Assembly (NCBI RefSeq): GCF_000716785.1 | Contig: NZ_JNYY01000016.1 | Coordinates: 62,001-126,000, forward strand | From: Amycolatopsis vancoresmycina | Lineage (GTDB): Bacteria; Actinomycetota; Actinomycetes; Mycobacteriales; Pseudonocardiaceae | Length of the DNA stretch: 64,000 bases | Reading direction: 5' to 3' | Shown: one piece after another, positions 60,641 to 64,000 of the stretch | How the letters are laid out: each line of letters begins with the position of its first letter | Numbering within the stretch: position 1 is the stretch's first letter | Program-made: the position numbers and the translations under genes | Notes under the pieces: generated by a model | The model's database searches: none | The model's input: only the letters and a program-made list of their open reading frames with translations | What the model was told of the DNA's origin: nothing

Positions 60641-61701
60641 CGCCCGGCTCCGAGGTGCGCGACGGCGATGGAGATCGTGGTCCCGGTGTCCGGTGACGCG
60701 GTGATCGTGAACGTCCCGCCGAGGAGCTCGAGGCGCTCGCGCATGGAGGAGAGCCCGACACCCGACCGGGCGACCAGCGCGGCGGCGAGGTCGAACCCCT
60801 GCCCGTCGTCCCGCACCGAAGCGTGCACTTCCGCGTCGGTCACCGTCACGGTCACCTCCAGCGTGCGCGCGCTCGAATGCAGGACGGCGTTCCGGATGGC
60901 CTCGCGGAGCACGAGGTACAGCTCCTCGCACGCGTCGTCCGGCAGTTGCTCGTCACCGGTCACCGACACGGTCGTGTGAATGCTCGACGGGACCCGGGCG
61001 GCGACGTAGTCGTCGAGCGCCTTCGCGAGACCGCCGACCTCCACCGCGGATTCCCGCAGTTCCGTGGCGAGCCCCCGGATCAGGTCGAGGGCTTCGCGCA
61101 ACGCGGTGCGGGCGGTGACGATCCGCGTCATCGCGCGCGCCGGGTCCGTGGCGGCATAGACCTCGTACAGGTCGAGGTCCTGCAGCACCACGCCGACCGA
61201 ATGCGCCGCGCGGTCGTGCAGTTCCCGGCCGATCCGGCGCCGTTCGTCGCGGTGGGCGTGGTTCATCTTTTCGAGGAGGAAGCTCGCGTAGGACACCGCG
61301 CCGATCCCGACGCGGAGCATGATCGACTCCTGCAGCACACCGGCGGCGGTGCGCAGCCCGGTCTCCGGGTCGCCGTCGGCCCGGGTCCGGTCCAGGACGA
61401 TCGGGAGGAGGACCTGGTACATCGTCACGGCAGCGTGCGCCGACTCGATCGGGTGAACTCCCCGGACGGCACGGCTGGCGCCGATCTCCACGCTGAGCCG
61501 CTCCCCCTCGCCCTGGGGCGGCACGGAACCGCCGAGCGCGGTCTCGATGTCGTCGAGCACGGATTCGGCCTGGCGCAGCAGCTGGGCGGTGGCTTCCGGG
61601 ATATCGGCCAGCCGATTACCCGCCGCCTGCAGGTGGTCGCGGAACGAGAGCACCGCCGCGTGCCGGAGCTCGGCGGGAAACATCAAATTCTCTTCGGCCA
61701 C
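60637..61701 (-). CDS. Cytosolic NarL-type sensor histidine kinase
   Basis: A 354-aa kinase without clear membrane helices. An N-terminal sensor of about 150 helical residues is unrecognised. The HisKA_3 helix is DERRRIGRELHDRAAHSVGV with His162 as the phosphorylated residue. The ATP-binding domain shows LREAIRNAVLHSSA (N box), VRDDGQGFD (G1) and GVGLSSMRERLELLGG (G2). The GTG at 61701 is used; ATG 61683 is an alternative. It lies 12 bp after the UbiA gene and is coupled to the regulator by ATGA. Lack of a membrane anchor suggests it senses an internal signal, perhaps a pathway intermediate. Confidence 0.88.
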   Translation of the reverse strand: MAEENLMFPAELRHAAVLSFRDHLQAAGNRLADIPEATAQLLRQAESVLDDIETALGGSVPPQGEGERLSVEIGASRAVRGVHPIESAHAAVTMYQVLLPIVLDRTRADGDPETGLRTAAGVLQESIMLRVGIGAVSYASFLLEKMNHAHRDERRRIGRELHDRAAHSVGVVLQDLDLYEVYAATDPARAMTRIVTARTALREALDLIRGLATELRESAVEVGGLAKALDDYVAARVPSSIHTTVSVTGDEQLPDDACEELYLVLREAIRNAVLHSSARTLEVTVTVTDAEVHASVRDDGQGFDLAAALVARSGVGLSSMRERLELLGGTFTITASPDTGTTISIAVAHLGAGR

Positions 61702-61713
61702 GCGGGGATTGTC

Positions 61714-62691
61714 TCACAGCAGCGAAGCAACCCCAAGGCAGCCGAACAAAACGATGTGCGCGCAGTATTGCGTCACCATGAACACCCGATAAGGACGGCG
61801 TTCCGCGGACCGGGCACCGCGGCTCAACGGCGCGAGCACCGTGACAGAAAGCGCTACCGAACCGGCGAAGACGACCGCCGCGGCAGGAAGCACGCCGATC
61901 GCCTTGACGGCACAAAGAATGACGAACGTCCAGCCGACCGAGCTCGCCGCAATCGCCATCACCACACGGGCACGGCGACCACCGAGGAGGACCGGCAAGG
62001 TCCTTCGGCCCGCCAGCCGATCACCCTTGGCGTCGGCGAGATCCTTCGTCGAACCCCCCAGTCCCATCCAGAGGGACATCATGAGACCGAAGAGGAACAT
62101 CGGCTCGCTGAGCGGTCCACCGCCGGCCGCCGACCAACCGGCCAGATAGGTCAGCATGCCCAGCGCGGTCACCGCCGCGACGAACCCGGCCAGGTTCGCC
62201 TTCAGCGGCCACGGCCCCAGCGAGTAGGCCCAGCCGACGCCGAGCATCGCCGCGGTCAGCAGCACCTGAAGCGGGGACACGACCGCCGCCAGGGCCAGCC
62301 CGGCCGCGGCCAGGCCCGCCACGATCCCGGTGGCCGACCGCTGGGGCAGGTCGCCGCGCGCGATCGGGCGCGCCGTGCCGTTGGCGCGGTCCTCGACGAC
62401 GTCCGCCACCCCGTTCACCAGGTAGATCGCCCAGGTCGTGGCGAGCCAGCCGAGCCCGGCCGCCACGAGTTCGAGCCGGCCGGCCGCGCCGTGCGCACCG
62501 CCCGCCCCGCCGAGGGCCGCGCCCGCGGCGAACCGGAGCAGGAAAATGGCCTGGACCACCGGCCGCGCCTCCTGCCACCCGAGCCGCCACCGGCCGCGGA
62601 GCCGCCGCAGCCGGGACACCGGCGCGGACCGGGCCGGGTCGGCCCGGGGATCAATGTGGACCGGACTGCGCGAAAACACCGTTGTCGACAT
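61714..62691 (-). CDS. UbiA family prenyltransferase
   Basis: A 325-aa protein with about eight to nine membrane helices. The first Asp-rich motif is YLVNGVADVVEDRANGTARP (NxxxDxxxD) and the second STKDLADAKGDRLAGRRTLP (DxxDxxxD). Together they bind Mg2+-diphosphate. The enzyme moves a prenyl chain from its diphosphate to an acceptor, usually aromatic or a glycerol; some members are terpene cyclases. ATG at 62691 after GGAGGT. It heads an operon with a histidine kinase and response regulator and lies 2 kb from the acyltransferase-kinase gene. This suggests a prenylated product made only on signal. Confidence 0.88.
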   Translation of the reverse strand: MSTTVFSRSPVHIDPRADPARSAPVSRLRRLRGRWRLGWQEARPVVQAIFLLRFAAGAALGGAGGAHGAAGRLELVAAGLGWLATTWAIYLVNGVADVVEDRANGTARPIARGDLPQRSATGIVAGLAAAGLALAAVVSPLQVLLTAAMLGVGWAYSLGPWPLKANLAGFVAAVTALGMLTYLAGWSAAGGGPLSEPMFLFGLMMSLWMGLGGSTKDLADAKGDRLAGRRTLPVLLGGRRARVVMAIAASSVGWTFVILCAVKAIGVLPAAAVVFAGSVALSVTVLAPLSRGARSAERRPYRVFMVTQYCAHIVLFGCLGVASLL

Positions 62692-62971
62692 CGGTCACCT
62701 CCACCGGCCAGATGACCGGCAAAAAGCGCAGCCAACCGGAGATTGCGCTTTCTGCGCCACAACGGGCAGTGTGGGCATTGCCGGAGGTGGCGAAGCAATA
62801 CGACGTTGGTGATACTCCACATCGACCATCGTCCTGAAACGGATCTCCCATGGTGCTTCGGTTCTTGAGCGGCCGATGACGAACGGCTAACGTCCGGACG
62901 GTGAGTTCGATTTGTTGTTCGCGTGCATTTGATCTACGTATGTGATCCATGATTTGATCGGGGCTGACGTC
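62692..62971. other. Divergent control region between UbiA and SARP genes
   Basis: 280 bp without a gene. TTGTTG (62912-62917), 17 bp and TACGTA (62935-62940) may be the SARP promoter. GACGAACGGC near 62880 and CCGGACGGTGAG near 62894 are loosely related half-sites; no regular SARP heptamer array can be defined by eye. Confidence 0.4.
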
Positions 62972-63901
62972 ATGCGAGGAGACACGGGTTCAGGAGTTCC
63001 GGAAGTCCGGGGCGATCACGGTGATCACGGTCCGGCAGTCGCGGTCCGCTGCTTCGGCGCCTTCGAGGTGTACCTGGCCGGCGAGCCGGTGGTGTCCTGG
63101 AGCGCGGGCAAGGCCCGCAGCCTCTTCCAGTACCTGCTCGTGAACCGCGGCCGGGTGGTGCGGCGGGAAAAGCTCTTCGAGACGTTGTGGCCCGCTGCCG
63201 CGTGGTCGTCGGCGGCGAGCTCGCTGCGGGTGGCGGTGCACGCCGTCCGCCGGGCCCTCGAACCGGCGACCAGCGGCCGTCCGGTCGAGATCGGCAACCT
63301 CGCGCACGGTTACCGGCTCACCGCCACGGATCTGTGGCTGGACGTCGACGAGTTCGACAGCGCCCTGCGCGAAGCCCACGCCGCCGAGGCACGGGGTTCG
63401 CGAGCACGGGCCGTGGCCTGGTACCGGCGAGCCGCCCGCTTGTACACCGGCGACTTCCTGGCCGGGGAGACCGGGGACTGGGTCGTCGAGCAGCGGGAGT
63501 ACTACCGCGCTCTGGCCCTCCACGCACTGGCCTCCCTGCGCGCCGACGCGCTGCGCCGGGACGACCACGCCGAGGTCGTCGGCCTGTGCCGCCGGATCCT
63601 GGACATCGACCCGTACCAGGAGGAGACGTACCAGACGCTGATGGTCCTGCACGCCCGGCGCGGCGAACTCGGCCAGGTGCGCAACTGGCACCGGATGTGC
63701 GTCCGGCGCCTGCGCGACGACCTGGACGTGCGGCCGACCGAGACCACGCGGCGCATCTTCGCCAGGGGTGTCCGGGGCGAGCTCCGCGCTTCCGCCCCCG
63801 CCACGGCCCGGACCGGCCGCGCGCGCCCCGGCACGGCACCGCGGCCGAGAAGCCGCCCCGGCGCACGGCCCGCGTCCTGGACCGCGGGACCACGTCGATG
63901 A
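62972..63901 (+). CDS. SARP (AfsR/DnrI/RedD-type) pathway activator
   Basis: A 309-aa regulator. The N-terminal OmpR-like winged helix reads VAVRCFGAFEVYLAGEPV, then KARSLFQYLLVNRGRVVRRE and LRVAVHAVRRALEP. The bacterial transcriptional activation (BTAD) domain has DVDEFDSALREA, AARLYTGDFLAGE and ILDIDPYQEETYQTLMVLHARRGE. The last 50 residues are Arg/Pro/Ala-rich. SARPs switch on antibiotic clusters in actinomycetes, which marks this locus as biosynthetic. The start is uncertain: ATG 62972 is used because the likely promoter ends at 62940; an in-frame GTG lies at 62942. Confidence 0.88.
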   Translation: MRGDTGSGVPEVRGDHGDHGPAVAVRCFGAFEVYLAGEPVVSWSAGKARSLFQYLLVNRGRVVRREKLFETLWPAAAWSSAASSLRVAVHAVRRALEPATSGRPVEIGNLAHGYRLTATDLWLDVDEFDSALREAHAAEARGSRARAVAWYRRAARLYTGDFLAGETGDWVVEQREYYRALALHALASLRADALRRDDHAEVVGLCRRILDIDPYQEETYQTLMVLHARRGELGQVRNWHRMCVRRLRDDLDVRPTETTRRIFARGVRGELRASAPATARTGRARPGTAPRPRSRPGARPASWTAGPRR

Positions 63902-63916
63902 ACGGCTCCCGGCGGG

Positions 63917-64000
63917 TCAGCGGGCCAGCAGCGCGCTGATCCGCAGGAACCCCTTCGCCGTCATCGTCACCCGCACCTCCGTGGTGCCGACCGGATCGAA
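63917..64000 (-). CDS. C-terminal fragment of an unidentified gene
   Basis: 27 residues ending VTMTAKGFLRISALLAR before a TGA at 63919-63917; the rest lies beyond the window. It is convergent with the SARP gene, 15 bp away. The family cannot be determined. Confidence 0.5.
   Translation of the reverse strand, partial: FDPVGTTEVRVTMTAKGFLRISALLAR

Overview
The window is chromosomal DNA from a very GC-rich actinomycete. Third codon positions are mostly G or C, GTG starts and 4-bp start/stop overlaps are common, and many genes have a TANNNT box 5-7 nt before the start codon (leaderless type). An AfsR/DnrI-type regulator, a Pls/PosA-like synthetase, an LAxTG surface protein and F420-type enzymes fit a Pseudonocardiales genus such as Amycolatopsis. 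That genus is an inference from gene style; there is no rRNA here to prove it.

Layout, left to right. 1-5 kb: end of an FMN-binding protein, its flavinyl transferase ApbE, a DUF2231 membrane protein, a PLD-like protein, a DUF2278 protein and a membrane protein. 5-10 kb (minus): a membrane-embedded Pls/PosA-type NRPS translationally coupled to a SET-domain gene. 10-17 kb: GH13 glucosidase, a winged-helix regulator divergent from a TerC metal exporter with an apparent manganese (yybP-ykoY) riboswitch, a minus-strand operon (MFS exporter, PEP-mutase/ICL-like enzyme, SnoaL-type sigma factor) and a decayed epoxide hydrolase. 17-19.5 kb: a repeat-rich charged protein, an 82-bp tandem repeat array, and an operon with two Roadblock/LC7 genes behind a 24-bp perfect palindrome. 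19.6-25.6 kb: LLM oxidoreductase, NAD-dependent DNA ligase, secreted GH3 beta-glucosidase. 25.7-28.4 kb: a ClpC-KAP chimera. 28.5-33.3 kb: small-molecule enzymes, a TetR regulator and two exported proteins.

33.4-39.4 kb is an accessory island with lower GC and different codon use: a gene remnant, a DUF4297-like (Cap4-type) nuclease candidate and a large STAND NTPase with helical repeats, probably anti-phage. 39.7-45.6 kb is an acyl-CoA catabolic cluster (SDR, MaoC, APH-like kinase, three acyl-CoA dehydrogenases). It shares an operator with a distal ligase / phosphotriesterase-like / TetR operon (48.2-51.5 kb), so the two probably form one regulon. An orphan AAA ATPase and an alpha/beta hydrolase lie between them.

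51.8-64 kb: a secreted protein with an internal duplication, an MFS transporter whose 3' end runs into a G10/C20 homopolymer tract, and then what looks like an undescribed biosynthetic locus. It holds a 1233-aa acyltransferase-kinase fusion, a 491-aa helical partner, a UbiA prenyltransferase co-transcribed with a histidine kinase and LuxR-type response regulator, and a divergent SARP activator. The best candidates for new biology are the ClpC-KAP chimera, the nuclease/STAND island and this acyltransferase-kinase/UbiA locus.
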